Shown piece by piece: positions 1-12,642 of a stretch of DNA of 64,000 nucleotides; the stretch's first letter is position 1, and each line of letters starts with the position of its first letter. The stretch is from Epiperipatus broadwayi. Taxonomy: Eukaryota > Onychophora > Udeonychophora > Euonychophora > Peripatidae. A program made the position numbers and the translations under genes. Location of the stretch: contig JAQFVV010012394.1 of assembly GCA_028023455.1 (NCBI GenBank), positions 21,716,900 to 21,780,899 on the forward strand. The letters are read 5' to 3'. The notes below the pieces were generated by a model. That model did not search any database and was not told the origin of the DNA. It worked only from the letters and a program-made list of their open reading frames with translations.

Positions 1-50
1 CTCTTTCAAAATTCTTCATTTCTTCAAAATGTTCTTTACAATTTGGAAAA

Positions 51-333
51 AAATTAAAATGTAATTATCAAATGCTGGCTTAAAAAGTTTTAATTTACTT
101 TTAAAGCCATTTAAATGGCCATATAAAGTAGCAATATGCTGGTGTTTGCCCTGCGATTTTAAATTTAACATATTCAAATTAAAATGTAATTAGCAAATGC
201 TCGCTTAAAAAGTTTTGCTGGCTTAAAAAGTTTTAATTTACTTTTAAAGCCATTTAAATGGCCATATAAAGTAGCAATATTCTGAGTAGCAATATTCTGG
301 TGTTTGCCCTGCGATTTTAATTTTAACATATTC
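51..333. repeat. Two-copy tandem duplication with nested small duplications
   Basis: A unit of about 125 bp (51-175) is repeated directly as 176-333. Both copies contain the same blocks ending in gtgtttgccctgcgatttt. The second copy is longer because two short segments, gctggcttaaaaagtttt and gtagcaatattctg, are duplicated inside it. No coding potential is visible. It looks like local replication slippage. Confidence 0.9.
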
Positions 334-1000
334 ATATCTGTTATAAATGCAAGATCTGAAAAAATATGATATCTTGTATTTGATTTTCAAGTTCTGTTAT
401 GTCAGACTTCACATCATTTTTAAAAAATAGTGGTATTTCTTTCCAAATGGCAAGAAAAAGCATTCCAAACATGTTCCAGCACCCAACCAGTGAATATCAC
501 AATGGAAGAACAAACCACCATATGCAGCATTAATTTCAGTCAAGAAATAATGAAATTTTCAATGAGTCAAAGATCTATTCCTTCCTCATATAATATTTTT
601 TATTTTTACAGATATTTTTCATTGGATCAACTTGATCCAGAGATTTCCCACAGAGTGCTTCTTGGTGTATCATGAATAAACAGTTCTCAAAAGCCAATTC
701 CAAGTCCTGTGATAGTTAAATGATATATAAGACAAATAGATTCGTATAATAAAACATGTGAAGAGATTCTCCAGTATTACTGGAGATCAATTCATTTTGA
801 AGAAGATTCTAATAATTAAACACATAAAAACTCTTTTAAATATGTTTAAAAGTTTCAAACATCAATGCACTCTTAAAATACATGGATAAAGATGTATGCA
901 TTCTGGTGAAGTCAGCCTTTATCATTCAGTCCAAATCCTTCCCATGCATGTTTTCATCATCATCATTTAGTAATATTTATTCACAGAAAACTACTACAAT
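334..1000. other. AT-rich stretch, no gene recognised
   Basis: Only one short ORF occurs here (430-675, 81 codons), with no recognisable domain and ordinary AT-rich composition. A small run of cat trinucleotides lies at about 955-965. I see no RNA gene or repeat that I can support. Confidence 0.5.
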
Positions 1001-1905
1001 TCATTTCATATAAGTAGAGAGATTTGAACTTAGGATTTTCAGTCTATATTCAGCCACCACTCCATTTCAAACAACTGGTACCCATAACTACATATATGTA
1101 AAAAAGATAGATGATTCCCAATATATGTATTTTGTGCAGAACCAGCACTCATCAGCTGGGCCAGATCATAATCTCTCACACATATATACGATCAGTGCTC
1201 AGCTTATATTAAGAGATCAATTCCTTAAGCTTTAATGGATATGCTTCGATCACCTCATCTTTCCAACTATTCAACCATCCTTTTCTTTAAAAAATCAATG
1301 AAGGAATGCTCAAAGCCCTTGTTGTATTTGATATTATTGTCATACCTATATGGACATTATGTTAAACTAACACCTCATATTATCAGACCATTATGCATCC
1401 ATATATATTAATAGGAGAGGGATGGGATAAACTTATACTAGGATGTAATCCATTTCCATGGCATCGTATTATAAATTCAGTCCATCCCTCTCCTTTTAAT
1501 ATATACAGATATATAATAGTTTGATAATATGAGATGTTAGTTTGGAGTAATGTCTACATGAGTATGATTACAATATCAAATCCACCAAGGCTTTGAGCAT
1601 TCTATCATTGGTTTTTTAATGACAAGGATGGTTGAATAGTTAGAAGGGTGAGAAAATTAAAGCCTGTCCATTAAAATTTAAGGAATTGCTATCTTAATAC
1701 CAGTCAAACACTGATTGTACATAAATGCATGAAATTATGATCTGGCCCAATTGATGGGTGCTGGTTCTACATGAAATACATATATTTGGGATCATTTATC
1801 ATTTTCACATGTATGTGGTCATGGGTACTGGTAGTTTGAGATGAAGTGGAGGATGAAAATAGACCAAAAATCTCTAAAGTTTAAATCCCTTTACTTACAT
1901 ATACA
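1001..1905. mobile_element. Family C large palindrome (foldback element), copy 1
   Basis: The left arm (about 1001-1435) and right arm (about 1470-1905) are imperfect reverse complements over more than 400 bp, centred near 1455. Diagnostic blocks are aaccagcactcatcagctgg (1140-1159) and its diverged reverse complement near 1750, and a block running from the atcagtgctcag motif into ttaatgga. The outer ends carry gatttgaac, which read from the other strand is gttcaaatc and resembles a Pol III B box; this resemblance is weak. There is no ORF. I found no clear target duplication. The two arms have diverged, so this is an old copy. Confidence 0.8.
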
Positions 1906-2004
1906 AGAACATTCAGTATACTGAATAAATAGGCTAATTACAATTCACTATATAAGTGTGACGTTACTTGAACGCACTCTATTATGAGTATTTATGTTTT
2001 TTAC

Positions 2005-2984
2005 TTAGTTAAATACTAACTGAAACACACAGGCTTATATATACCTGCGTCTATATATGTAATATATAGGGTATAGGAGCACAGACCTTCACATGACTCA
2101 CCACTCATCACTCTCCACTATCTCATAACACTGATACACTTGAATACATGTATGTTGAAAAGATAAATAATCACCAATATACATATTTCATGCTAAACCA
2201 GCAATCGTCAATTGGTCCAGATTACCATCTCTACAATATATGCTACAAGTGCTCAGATATATATTAAGATAGCCAATCCTAATACTTTAATGGATAGACT
2301 TCAATCTACTCCACACTCCAACTCTTCAACCGTCCATCCAATTGAAAATCTGATGATGGAATACTCAAAGGCCACCCTGAGGCCGAGATTTGAAATACGT
2401 ATATTGGTGATTATTTATCTTTCCAACATATATGTGTTCAAGTGTATCAGTGTTATGAGATAGAGTGGAGAGTGGTGGGTCGTGTGAAAGTCTGTGTTCA
2501 TATACCCTATATATTACACATATAGACGCAGGTATATATAAGCCTGTGTTTCAGTTATTACATAGTAGAGATGTCTGTCCATCCCTTGTATATGTATTAA
2601 ATGGATTATGTCCTGTACATGAGGGGTCAGATTGATCTTAGATCAACATGGGTGTGACAAGAATCCCGGCCTCAGGGTGGGCTTTCAGCATTCCATCACC
2701 AGATTTTCAATTGGATGGACGGTTGAAGAGTTGGAGTGCGGAGTAGATTGAAGCCTGCCCATTAAAGATCTTAATATATATCTGAGCACTTGTAGCATAT
2801 ATGTCTAGAGATGGTAATCTGGACCAACTGATGATTGCTGGTTTAGCATGAAATACGTGTATTGGTGATTATTTATCTTTTTAACATATATGTGTCCAAG
2901 TATATCAGTGTTATGAGATAGAGTGGAGAGAGGTGGGTCGTGTGAAAGTCTGTGCGCATATATCCTATATATTAGTTAAATACT
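2005..2984. mobile_element. Family C composite foldback element flanked by 13-bp direct repeats
   Basis: Perfect 13-bp direct repeats ttagttaaatact lie at 2005-2017 and 2972-2984. Between them are three family C arms: one forward (about 2018-2390), one reverse terminal piece (about 2395-2563) and another reverse arm (about 2650-2971). The block cctgcgtctatatatg at the left end recurs inverted near 2520-2535. The blocks around the aaccagcaat motif and ccaattgaaaatctgatgat also recur inverted. There is no ORF with any similarity I recognise. The direct repeats look like a target-site duplication, which makes the composite a single insertion. Confidence 0.85.
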
Positions 2985-3775
2985 GCAAAATAATCCTTCA
3001 AAATTTATTTTTCTAGCCAAAACGTCATTCGTATTAAGAGTTATTATTTTGAATTTTATTAAGAAGTTATTCAAAGTTGTCTCTTGTTTAATATTAGTAG
3101 ATGCCTATTTTTTTAATATTTTGCATTAATAAATCATCTTTCTTTTACTTCCCCTAAGGTAAGATTTTAAATTTGCTTAATTAGGTTTAGAGGTACACAA
3201 CTGTGAGAAGTGTTAATGACATTTTTCAAGTCCGATGATTACACTCATCAAGGTGAAAAATGAATAATTAATTATAGCAGTTGCAAATTGAAAATACAAT
3301 ATTTTTTTTAAAAAATTATTCAAACTATAATTAAAGTATTGTAAATTTTATAATAATGAGAACAAGTTTGCTTTTACTAACAAGTTAATCTCAAAGTTCT
3401 TTCACGTGACTAATATCTTCCGTCAGAAATAACAATTATAATTGGAATATTATTTTTATTTCATAGTTTTAAGAATTTGGGAATTAAAAATTCATAAATA
3501 AGAAGTTTTTATAAACAGCTTTAAAAAATCCATAATTTATTATGTACAAAATCTATTTTACTAAGTATGATTTTTTTTACAAGAAGTAGATGGTGTGTTA
3601 CGCAAAATAGCCTTCAAAAAGTGTACTACAGAGAAAAGACTTCACCACTATGTTTTTGAAAAACAAATTATTAGCCAGCAAATCATTGGATGATAAGAAT
3701 TTAACTTTGTCTTTTTGTTATTGTTCTTACAAGCTCAGAATAGCTCAATCTCAATTTACCAATGAATAATTGGAT
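2985..3775. other. AT-rich stretch, no gene recognised
   Basis: I see no ORF, tRNA-like structure or repeat that can be supported here. Composition is very AT-rich with short A and T runs. Confidence 0.5.
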
Positions 3776-4135
3776 GAAACTCTAAAGCATTATTTACAAA
3801 AACAGTTACATCATGTGCAAAATTTAGATGACTTAAATAATCTCCATTTACTTTTTATTCCCTTAGCTTTCCATTTTAATCCACCAAATACTTCTTGCAA
3901 AACTGCTGCAAAAAGTTTCAGAGATATGGAGTTACCCTGTTGTACACCCTTCTCAATGTTGATGTTTTTAGTATCATTGTGTAATCTAATTGTAGCTGTT
4001 GCATTTTTATAAATATTTACCAGAATAAGACAATATCCTGAGTTTATACCCTGATGATCCAATGCTTTAATCACTGAAGAAATGCTTTTAAAATCAAATG
4101 TGTTTTTATAATCTACAAATCCAAAGCATGATTTT
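3776..4135 (-). pseudogene. RTE-type reverse transcriptase fragment
   Basis: Read on the minus strand, this matches the middle of the reverse transcriptase in the intact RTE copy at 24897-27854. It runs from the FGFVDYEKAFDS motif A (here FGFVDYKNTFDF) through KNATATIRLHNDT and a degraded motif B (GVQQGNSIS, where the intact copy has GVRQGDSIS) to the FADD region. Motif A has lost its second conserved block and motif B has D changed to N. The flanks show no further RTE similarity, so this is an isolated, inactive fragment. Confidence 0.9.
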
Positions 4136-4503
4136 GGCCATAAACTGATCATCTAGAATAAATTCAAAGCCTATTTGTAATGTAAATCTGAACTTAATTC
4201 AAATTATGGGCATAGAAAACAGATGTACTGTCAATTTGTTATGAAAGGTCTTCAATTTATGTATAGTCATTGATTATGGTCACTTTAGTTTTTGATGCAT
4301 TGAAAATAACATGCATAAGCACACATGAATGCATACGTTCTACATAATAATTGACTATTCTGTTTATTTAGGTTCATGTATTATTTATTAAATGTATCAA
4401 GTAAAATAAAAAGAACTAATAAACAAATATATCAATATGTATTTCAATCCATTCAATCTTTCTAATAATAATAAAGTATTAATTTTATTATGATATATAA
4501 TAT

Positions 4504-5244
4504 AAACAGGCAAAACTCTCCATACAGTATTGCCACTCAGTGCAAATCAGAGTAATCAATGGATGCCAGAAGGCTTGTGCATAAAATGCCATTTAGTGCC
4601 TATACATCCAATATCCCCAGACTAGTTTTTGGCTTGTGGTTTTCATCAATGAGGAGCCTTAGATCTGAGAGCACTGTACCTAGATCTTAGGATCCCTCTG
4701 GCAATCACCTTTTATCTCTACTTAACTACAAAACTATGAGTCTTAAATTGAAAGCACAATAATATTTTCAACCAAGCTCATTAGTTTATATAATCCAATG
4801 CTGCCTAATAGGATAGTGGTGGCTATGGTTATTAAAGAACTAAAGACACCAAAATGTATAGGTACTGAACTGAGTTCAGATCTATATGATTATAAAAGCG
4901 AATGAGCTTAGATTGAAAATATTGTGTTTTCAATTTAAAACTCATAGTTTTATAGCTAAGTAGAGATAAAATGTGGCTGCTGGAGGGTTGCATTAGATCC
5001 AAAGATCTAGGTACAGTGCTCTCAGATTGAAGGCTCCTTACTGATGAAGGCCACAAGCCAGAAACTAGTTTGGGTTTATTGGATGAGTAGGCACTAGATG
5101 GGGATTTTATGCATAAGCCTTCTGGCATCCATTGATTACTCTGGCTTGCACTGAGTGGCAATATTGTATGGAGAGTTTTGCCTGTTTTAATAACACTTAT
5201 AAGCAAGCATAAGAAATGGTGATCATGTGATATTTATTGGCTTG
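4504..5244 (-). mobile_element. Family B foldback element, copy 1 (longest type)
   Basis: The left end begins aaacaggcaaaactctcc and its reverse complement, ggagagttttgcctgtttt, ends the right arm near 5187. The arms share the sequence from the aatcaatggatgcc motif to the actagtttctgg-like block. The right side continues into the asymmetric family B 5' leader, which on the minus strand reads catcacatgatcacc, so this copy is in minus orientation. The centre contains the gtggtggctatggttattaa segment found in copies at 35076 and 41449. It is non-coding: the 124-codon minus ORF at 4832-5206 only reads through the palindrome. Confidence 0.88.
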
Positions 5245-6400
5245 GTATACAATTTAATATACTTTCTTTTAAGAAAAAAATAAAATTAAAAATTCATGAA
5301 TGTTATATTACGATGGATAACCAATAACTATTTATTAATATTGTAATTAAAAGTTTAGTATAGACAATATAATTGTATTTAAATATAATATAAATAAAAT
5401 ATTTATTAATTAAAAACTATTGTAATAATAAAAATAATAAATATAATGACAGTTGAAGAAGGTTAAGGAATAAATTGAAAGTACTTCTGCAGACTGAAAG
5501 ACTGCATATAATAATTAATTATCATTATATTTATTGTTTTTAAATATTTATTAAAATTGTAAACCATTGATCTTTTTAAAGCAATTGCAAAATGAAATAA
5601 GTTAACAATTTTTTTCTTTTTTAGGAATATAATGAGTTCATGTTTAAATCTAGACCAAGATGGTACATTGTCTCCTACTCACACATATAAAAAACTTAGT
5701 TTATCATATTTCCAACATATTATTATTTTTAAAAACCTACTCATAAATTTACTCAAAATTTAACTCTAAAATTCATTGTTTATATTAATCTAATTATATC
5801 TTAAGTCCTTCATTCTTTTCATCTGCCTATAATTAAATTATGCAATCAATTCAATGGCACAAAGTCTTTAACATATACATTTAGTATTTGTAGGTACTGC
5901 TGACAACCAAATGTCTAAGTTCCAAAATTCTTAATTTATTAAGCAACATAAACAAATATATGCAATAGTTTTACCCAATATATTTTCACTTCATAAATTT
6001 CATTTTAAAAAACCTCTTTAATAACTATCTTTATGATTTATTATCTGATAACTTATCTTAAAATATTTGATCATCTTTCAGATAATTCAACTCTCATAAT
6101 AAAAAAAAATATAATCTTAAAATATTATTTTACTCTCACTATTTTTTGGAAAACAACAATTATAAATATATTCCTATAAAATTTTCATTGCTAGAGTCAA
6201 CTTAGTAAACTTTTTCAAGTGCTACACCAATAGTACCAAAATTTCAAATCTTCATATATTTATTATTACATTAATATTTATCATTACCTTGATAAGTGTA
6301 TTCTAAATAAACTTTTTTCCTTTAATAAATATTATTTTCTCATATATTTCAATTCAGATTGGCCAAATATTATTTATCTATTTATTCATCTGGAGTCATT
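5245..6400. other. AT-rich stretch, no gene recognised
   Basis: Long AT-rich DNA with no supported gene, RNA or repeat family member. It may contain more decayed sequence of the integrase relic that begins near 6400, but I cannot align it. Confidence 0.45.
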
Positions 6401-6960
6401 GGTCTTAAACTTCATGTATTGAAGCTACCTTTTTTTACATAAGAGAAATACATCCCCCCTCCCCATTCTTCTTTTTATTTATCTGGTCCTTCATAGACAT
6501 TTTAAAAAAAGTTAAATTTATATTTCTGTGGATCACTAACCTCAGGAGTTCTAACTAAGACCTAAACACCCACTTCAAAAATAGATGGTCTTTGAGAAGC
6601 TTAGACATCTCTTTTCTGCCCCATTTCTTTTAAATTTTTCTGTGCTTCTAATATATTCTTATCTACTTCTTCTGTTATAGTTGGCAAAGGGGGCTTAATT
6701 AACATTGGCTGCCTATGACTGAAATGAAGGGGAATTGGGATTAATTTAGTTGACTCATTTTGAATTATAGTTATATAATTTACCATCTTTTTTAAGTTAC
6801 TCATCCAATTCCTATGATTATTTTCTAAGTAAGTCTAAATAACCTACCCAACTCATGCATAACTCTTTCACATGAATTAGATTGTGGATTTCAAATGCAA
6901 ATTAATATACATTTTAAACTTAACAACTTTATTAATTACAGCAGTAGAGGTAAACCAACA
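6400..6960 (-). pseudogene. Gypsy-type LTR retrotransposon integrase relic
   Basis: The minus strand reads in pieces like the C-terminal part of a Ty3/Gypsy integrase. A segment near 6780-6830 reads LENNHRNW, resembling the usual ...HKNWDEYLP stretch. It is followed by TIIQNESTKLIPIPLHF, like the usual ...STGxTPFxLVYGR, and then EEVDKNILEAQKNLKEM (6601-6804). Beyond a stop the frame continues as FEVG, a stop and frame step, then VLVRTPEVSDPQKYKF near 6500-6570, like the GDxVxVR motif after the integrase core. Stops and frame changes show it is dead. No LTRs or other pol domains were recognised around it. Confidence 0.72.
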
Positions 6961-7194
6961 TTTAACACATGCTAAGTAATCAATATAAACTAATAGTTTC
7001 AGTAATTTCATTTATAAGCGAGCTATCTGTAATTTACATATATATATATATAAATGTTATTTATTTTAAGTCCTTTTTCAACTTAATGGAACATCTATAA
7101 AATAAATCTAGTATGAGATTATAATAATTCTTTATACTACTAATAATATATTCAATTTCTTGGTTATATAAAATATCAAATCCCTATGTCAAAC

Positions 7195-7939
<745 letters not shown>

Positions 7940-8089
7940 TAACTCAAAATTTATGTTTTCATCTTGAATCTATAACCATAATAATATCACATGTATATTT
8001 ATCCTTACCAAATGATCTATTCTGTTTTCTATTTATTACTCCTATAAAATAATAAACTAAACTCATTTACTATTGTGCCAAGGCCAAAT

Positions 8090-9082
8090 TGGCACATGTA
8101 TATAAAATAATTTTATCTAAAAAAATTATTAAAATAATCTTTCATAAAAGAAAAATGTAAAATTAGATGTTGAAGAGTTTGTTACAGTTTGTTTTCGAAA
8201 AGAATAAGAGTCAAATAGTTTTCTATCATTAGTTTGAAATATAAGTTACAATTTATTAATTAGAAGGGGAGAGGGGTCTTTCGTTAGAAAATTAAACTAA
8301 AGGTTTTATAAAAAGGAAGTAAAGAGTTTTCGTATTAGTATTCGTAAAATATAAATAATTTAAAGTTTAAAAAAATACAAATCTCTTTTCATTCAAATTA
8401 AAAAAAAAAAAATCTTAAAACTAGTAATATATGTGCGTATATATGTGCGATTGTCAATAATAGAATAAATGTATGCGTAATAAATGTTATTATAAATAAA
8501 TGAAAGTTAAAGATTATCATTAAAAAACACAGCAATGGCTATTAATTAAAATATAAAACTACAGGATTAAAAATCTTGTCTCCTTACGGATTAGATATAA
8601 ATTAAAATATAAAACAATACATTTTGCATGGCTATTACTAATTAAGCAATCTTCTAAAACATGTTGTCACAGGATTAATTGCTAAAGAATTTCGACAACA
8701 GATATTTGCCGGAGAATATTACAAGGACAACACGTCGCAGGTATAAATAGTAAAATTTTATCAGATAATCAGTTCAGTTCACAAATCAATTGAGTCAGTT
8801 AATTTCAATCAGTTAAGTTAATTGTGTCCGGAAACAAAAAAATGCAGTGTTGAGCAGCTATTGGGAACTCACGTTTCTCCACAGCCTGATATCCGATGAA
8901 AACAGCAAGATCTGCCTGTGAAATAATGTCAGCTTAACAACTTGGAAATCTCCATCTATATCTAATTGTCTTCAATAATAATGATCATGAAGAATAATGA
9001 AACTCATCAAAGAAATGTCCCAGCCAGCTGGAAGCATTCGTAATGGAAATATTCTCACCGAAAGCAGCCACCAAAGAGAACA
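8090..9082 (+). repeat. 5' LTR
   Basis: This aligns along its length with 11649-12638, with scattered substitutions and small length changes in A runs. Ends are TG...CA. The outermost bases (tggcaca versus tgttcca) differ between the LTRs, so the left boundary is set by the TG terminus and the aaat flank. The low divergence between the LTRs points to a moderately recent insertion. Confidence 0.88.
8741..8780 (+). promoter_or_regulatory. LTR core promoter: TATA box and initiator
   Basis: The sequence gtataaatag (8741-8750) is a strong TATA box. About 28 bases downstream is tcagttcagttc (8769-8780), which matches the arthropod-type TCAGT initiator at the normal spacing. The same arrangement is present in the 3' LTR at about 12297-12336. 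This supports transcription starting inside the LTR. Confidence 0.65.
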
Positions 9083-9448
9083 AAATACATTAAATGGCTA
9101 TATCCAACTTGGGGCTGGACCTAAGAAACAATAGTAATTAAATACTTTGTTTCTTGTTCAAAAAATTTTATACAAAAGCTAAATTATGTATGTAAAAGTG
9201 TTTTAATTTTAAAAAAGAATTGACCAAAATTTTTTTTCTTTAAATGAAAAGAGATTTTAATATTTACGTTATTTAAAATAAATCTTTATGTTAAATCAGA
9301 GACAATTGGATATTATGGGTGGAGATGAAGCGTTAAGATCGGGTAGAAAAATGGCCAAAAGGGGTGGTCAGTGTGTGTTTCCGTTTTAGTAAGAAATAAA
9401 TAAATAGGTCGTATATTAAATTTAGTGAAATAAAATATTGTTTTAAAA

Positions 9449-10111
9449 ATGGGAAAAGTGAAAGAAGAAATATCTGAGATGCAGATGATGAAGAAAATGA
9501 TGATAGACATGATGAATATGATGGAAGAAATGCATCAAGAATTCAGGCAAAGTCAGCAAGAATTCATTGTGAAAATAAGAGAAATAAGATGTGAAATTAC
9601 AGGAAAGGCAGAGAAAAATCAAGAGATCATAGAAGTAGATTTTGTCAAAGAAAATAAGGAAGTTGAGGTCATCAAAGAGATAGGAGAGTCAGATAGTGGT
9701 AAATATAGTAGTTTGGAAATAGAAATTAAATTAGAATCAGATAGTGTTGCTACAGAGAAAGTAGAAACAAATGTAGATCAAGAAATAGAAGAGAGACATA
9801 AGTTCAAGGTAGAAGATAGCGTGGAAACGTTTTTACAAAAAGTTAAAAAGGTTAAAGTAAAAGTTCACGTTTGTTTTAAACGTGGATTTAAAATAAAAAG
9901 GAAGTGTAGAAAAAAATATTCACGGTTAGGAAAAATACGGAGGTCTGTGAAACATAAAGGTTTTCTGATTTACAAGGCAGAAAATAGAACAGAACGAGAA
10001 AGAGATAAAATAGATTTTAATCGAGAGATAGAAGTGAGAATATGGACTATAAATTATATTAGTGAGTTAGTAGAAAGAAAGAAGGAACCGCAGGACATAT
10101 TTAAGAGTTAG
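9449..10111 (+). CDS. Charged coiled-coil protein of the LTR element, possible Gag-like ORF
   Basis: The only sizeable ORF inside the LTR element: 220 codons starting 367 bp after the 5' LTR. Residues 1-55 are rich in M, E, K and Q with heptad-like spacing (EMQMMKKMMIDMMNMMEEMH), predicting a coiled coil. Residues 60-130 are acidic and 130-175 strongly basic (VKKVKVKVHVCFKRGFKIKR). No zinc knuckle, protease or polymerase motif is visible. A coiled-coil N-terminus followed by a basic region suits a nucleic-acid-binding, Gag-like protein, but this is inference from composition and position. It could instead be a chance ORF or a remnant of a longer gag gene. It is the only long ORF in the element and has no internal stop. 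Confidence 0.5.
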   Translation: MGKVKEEISEMQMMKKMMIDMMNMMEEMHQEFRQSQQEFIVKIREIRCEITGKAEKNQEIIEVDFVKENKEVEVIKEIGESDSGKYSSLEIEIKLESDSVATEKVETNVDQEIEERHKFKVEDSVETFLQKVKKVKVKVHVCFKRGFKIKRKCRKKYSRLGKIRRSVKHKGFLIYKAENRTERERDKIDFNREIEVRIWTINYISELVERKKEPQDIFKS

Positions 10112-10319
10112 TAATCGGGCGGAATATTAAAGGAAACAGAAATAATGACCGGAAATGGATTATGAATTTAATATAATTATCTTGACATAGGTGAAAAGCC
10201 TGAATTAGAATTTCGCTATTTAAAATGATGGATTGTTTTGTCAAATAATAACAGAGGCTTCGTAAAGTAAAAGATTTATATTTCTCCACGCGCATATTAA
10301 TTAAGAAAAATGTTCGTAA

Positions 10320-10740
10320 ATAAATAAGTAGGTCAAATAGTTAAAATAAAATCGATAAAATCAAGTTAAATAAATAAGCGTAAATATATCTGTAGTAAAT
10401 AAAAATAAGAATGACTCGTAATAAACTAATAGAATTTTTTTTTTGGAGGGGAATACACGCATGGTAATAAAAGGAAGTAAATAAATGATTTGAAGTCAAG
10501 TCAATATATATATATCAGTATAATAATGATTCGTACTAAAGTAAGTTGTTTTTGGAATATCCGTAAGTTAATAAAAGGAAATAAATAAATGGTTTAAAGT
10601 AATCAAGTCCAATAAAATGTCTGTATAATAATGAAGAGCAATAAAATAAAATAGTTTTCTGAATGCACGCACGTTAATAAAGAAGTTAAGTAAATGATTT
10701 AAAATATGATTCCGTAATATAAATAAATATGTAAACTGAT
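10320..10740. repeat. Degenerate tandem repeat of about 110 bp inside the LTR element
   Basis: Three to four diverged units share the order taataaa(g)gaa(g)taaataaatg, then gtcaa(gt), then tgt/cagtataataatga. Units begin near 10320, 10435, 10549 and 10654. They are non-coding and AT-rich. Their position between the ORF and the 3' LTR replaces where pol would lie in an autonomous element. Confidence 0.55.
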
Positions 10741-11648
10741 GTCCATGATGGTTTAAAAATAGTATCATAAAACTAATATTTAAAATGTCCATAAGAGTTT
10801 GAAAATAATATTCGAGATTAGATTAATATAAATAAATATGAAAACTGAGTGTATTAAGTGTGTATATGTATACATGTGTATATATGCGCACGTACACTGG
10901 TAATATTTGGGTAAATACGATACCTCATGATGCGTATCTGAAATGTATTTATCCAGATATCCTTTTAGGTTATTTTCTTGGCACTGCTGCACCTCATGAT
11001 GCGTGCAAGAAGGGATTTATTTATTATAGATTCCCTGTAAGCAAGTCCAGTAATAACTCGATATTTAGAATATTGGTGGGTGTAAACTTGTGCTGCACGT
11101 ATACACATGTGTATGAATTTATCTATAGCAAAAGGGAATGAGGGTAGTATAGAAATCAGTTTAGTTAAGGATAAGTTTAAAGCTGCTGATTGGATAAATT
11201 TAAGTACCCATAACAGACTTATCAGGGATCATTCCTCTTTCCAAAGTGTACGTCGAAAATGGACAGTTGGAAATTCCTGCCATTTCACAGCGACCCTTTC
11301 TGTTTACAAGTCCGGTAGAAACCTGGCAAATGAAGCTTCGGTTTTATACACATGTAAGTCGGTTTAAGTCAGCGAATCTGCTTCCACGTCGTTTCCAAAA
11401 GATCCCTGTGCCACAAAATTAGTTTCTCCTGGTGGTCGTTATTCATGATTTAGATCATTGTGAACAATGTATTCGGCATAGATAGAAGGAAAGGATAGTC
11501 AAAACAGATTGCCCTTGGTATGTAAAGTGAAAGCATTATGAAAAGCAAACTTAGAAAATAAATGAATATTTAGAATCAAGAATTAAATTTGCAAGAGATA
11601 AAATGGTCAAAAATGATGCATTTTACTCTAAAATGGAGGGGGGTATAA

Positions 11649-12638
11649 TGTTCCATGTATATAAAATAATTTTATCTAAAAAAATTATTAAAATAATCTT
11701 TCATAAAAGAAAAACATAAAATTAGATGTTGAAGAGTTTGTTACAGTTTGTTTTTGAAAAGAATAAGAGTCAAATAGTTTTCTATCATTAGTTTGAAATA
11801 TAAGTTACAATTTATTAATTAGAAGGGAAGAGGGGTCTTTCGTTAGAAAATTAAACTAAAGGTTTTATAAAAAGGAAGTAAAGAGTTTTCATATTAGTAT
11901 TCATAAAATATAAATAATTTAAAGTTTAAAAAAATACAAGTCTCTTTTCATTCGAATTAAAAAAAAAAATCTTAAAACTAGTAATATATGTGCGTATATA
12001 TGTGCGATTGTCAATAATAGAATAAATGTATGCGTAATAAATGTTATTATAAATAAACGAAAGTTAAAGATTATCATTAAAAAACACGGCAATGGCTATT
12101 AATTAAAATATAAAACTACAGGATTAAAAAGCTTGTCTCCAATGGATTAGATATAAATTAAAATATAAAACAATACATTTTCCATGGCTATTACTAATTA
12201 AGCAATCTTCCAAAACACGTTGTCACAGGATTAATTGCTAAAGAATTTCGACAACAGATATTTGCTGGAGGATATTACAAGGACAACACGTCGCAGGTAT
12301 AAATAGTAAAATTTTATCGGATAATCAGTTCAGTTCACAAATCAATTGAGTCAGTTAATTTCAATCAGTTAAGTTAATTGTGTCTGGAAACAAAAAAATG
12401 CAGTGTTGAGCAGCTTTTGGGAACTCGCGTTTCTCCACAACCTGATGTCCGATGAAAACAGCAAGATCTGCCCGTGAAATAATGTCAGCTTAACAACTTG
12501 GAAATTTCCATCTATATCTAATTGTCTTCAATAATAATGATCATGAAGAATAATGAAACTCATCAAGGAAATGTCTTAGCTGGCTGGAAGCATTCGTAAT
12601 GGAAATATTCTCACTGAAAGCAGCCACCAAAGAGAACA
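11649..12638 (+). repeat. 3' LTR
   Basis: Direct repeat of 8090-9082, preceded by the purine tract at 11630-11643 and ending ...gagaaca before the flank aaat. It carries the same TATA box and initiator as the 5' copy. Confidence 0.88.
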
Positions 12639-12642
12639 AAAT

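Larger units (their letters stand above)
8090..12638 (+). mobile_element. Non-autonomous LTR retrotransposon (LARD-like), 4.5 kb
   Basis: Two nearly identical direct repeats of about 990 bp (8090-9082 and 11649-12638) flank a 2.57-kb interior. Each starts TG and ends CA, and the whole is flanked by aaat (8086-8089 and 12639-12642), a plausible 4-bp target duplication. A purine-rich tract (aaaatggagggggg, 11630-11643) lies just upstream of the 3' LTR, as expected for plus-strand priming. The interior has no protease, reverse transcriptase, RNase H or integrase that I can recognise. It has one 220-codon ORF and degenerate tandem repeats. I could not identify the primer-binding site with confidence. 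The structure fits a large retrotransposon derivative mobilised in trans by a Gypsy-like element. Confidence 0.87.

Noticed and set aside
4832-5206. 124-codon ORF on the minus strand
   Set aside because: Reads through the arms of a family B palindrome. The frame is not kept in other copies.
10860-11367. Two overlapping ORFs (93 and 86 codons) near the 3' end of the LTR element
   Set aside because: No recognisable domain, low support for coding, and they overlap each other in different frames. They could be eroded pol but I see no motif.
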